This document shows, one piece after another, positions 7,584 to 7,689 of a DNA stretch of 7,689 bases. The first letter of the stretch is position 1. Every line of letters begins with the position of its first letter. The notes beneath the pieces were generated by a model. That model searched no databases and was not told where the DNA came from. It was given only the letters and a program-made list of their open reading frames with translations. A program made the position numbers and the translations under genes. Source of the DNA: JAQVSH01 sp964451605 (GTDB lineage: Bacteria; Bacteroidota; Bacteroidia; Bacteroidales; UBA4181); contig CAYVJA010000090.1 of assembly GCA_964451605.1 (NCBI GenBank), positions 1-7,689 of the forward strand, read 5' to 3'.

Positions 7584-7588
7584 AGCGC
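7577..7588. repeat. GC-rich cap of the right array
   Basis: GCGCGCCAGCGC abuts the right octamer array on its operon-facing side and is the reverse complement of the left cap at 65-75 apart from one inserted C. Cap and array therefore recur as one unit at both ends of the operon in opposite orientation. Confidence 0.8.
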
Positions 7589-7689
7589 AGCATTAAAGCA
7601 TTAAAGCATTAAAGCATTAAAGCATTAAAGCATTAAAGCATTAGAGCATTAGAGCATTAGAGCATTAGAGCATTAGAGCATTAGAGCAT
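7589..7689. repeat. Right tandem array of 8-base units (AGCATTAA x6, AGCATTAG x6, partial)
   Basis: Six copies of AGCATTAA (7589-7636) are followed by six of AGCATTAG (7637-7684) and the first five bases of a thirteenth unit, where the window ends. The two variants are in clean blocks, not mixed. AGCATTAG is the exact reverse complement of the left-array unit CTAATGCT. There is no coding potential: all six frames close within 24 bases. Confidence 0.97.

Noticed and set aside
7589..7689. CRISPR array
   Set aside because: The repeats are 8 bases and contiguous with no unique spacers, and no cas gene is present.
1..7689. Classical transposon with terminal inverted repeats
   Set aside because: There is no transposase or recombinase, no target-site duplication can be seen, and the matching ends are simple tandem repeats that run off both edges of the window.

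Overview
The window looks like chromosomal DNA of a Bacteroidota member, most likely of the order Bacteroidales. Three things point there: long secreted glycoside hydrolases in a compact operon, the family mix (two DUF1680-fold beta-L-arabinofuranosidase-type enzymes plus a GH2 lipoprotein with a long Ig-like tail), and weak Shine-Dalgarno signals together with one TAnnTTTG-type promoter box. A genus cannot be named from the sequence alone.

Layout: all three genes lie on the minus strand and are read from right to left. First is a GH127/GH146-type enzyme (about 5050-7440). After 62 bases comes a second, shorter and clearly divergent DUF1680-family enzyme (3050-4987). After only 20 more bases comes a GH2 beta-galactosidase-like lipoprotein (87-3029). 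Both DUF1680 proteins keep the Glu-x-Cys and Cys-Cys residues that bind zinc and supply the cysteine nucleophile in GH127. The GH2 protein keeps both catalytic glutamates. All three have export signals: the first two look like soluble periplasmic proteins and the third is a lipoprotein. Together they form an exo-acting set that would trim arabinose- and probably galactose-containing side chains of a plant glycan such as arabinan, arabinogalactan, pectin side chains or hydroxyproline-linked arabinans. No SusC/SusD pair, regulator or transporter is visible, so this may be part of a larger polysaccharide utilization locus or a satellite operon.

Flanks: the operon is bracketed by short tandem arrays of an 8-base unit. 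The left array (1-64) reads CTAATGCT. The right array (7589-7689, running off the edge) reads AGCATTAA/AGCATTAG, the reverse complement. Each array has a GC-rich cap (65-75 and 7577-7588) on its operon-facing side, and the two caps are reverse complements except for one base. The right side holds a complete composite element: a second short octamer array in the opposite sense, a GC clamp, a core of 7-base repeats, a mirror clamp, then the long array. This repeat architecture is the least ordinary part of the window.

Within the genes, the best oddities are in the GH2 protein: a second jelly-roll-like domain nested inside its N-terminal sugar-binding domain, and a 3' end with strong strand skew, C-ending codons and an 18-base micro-duplication.
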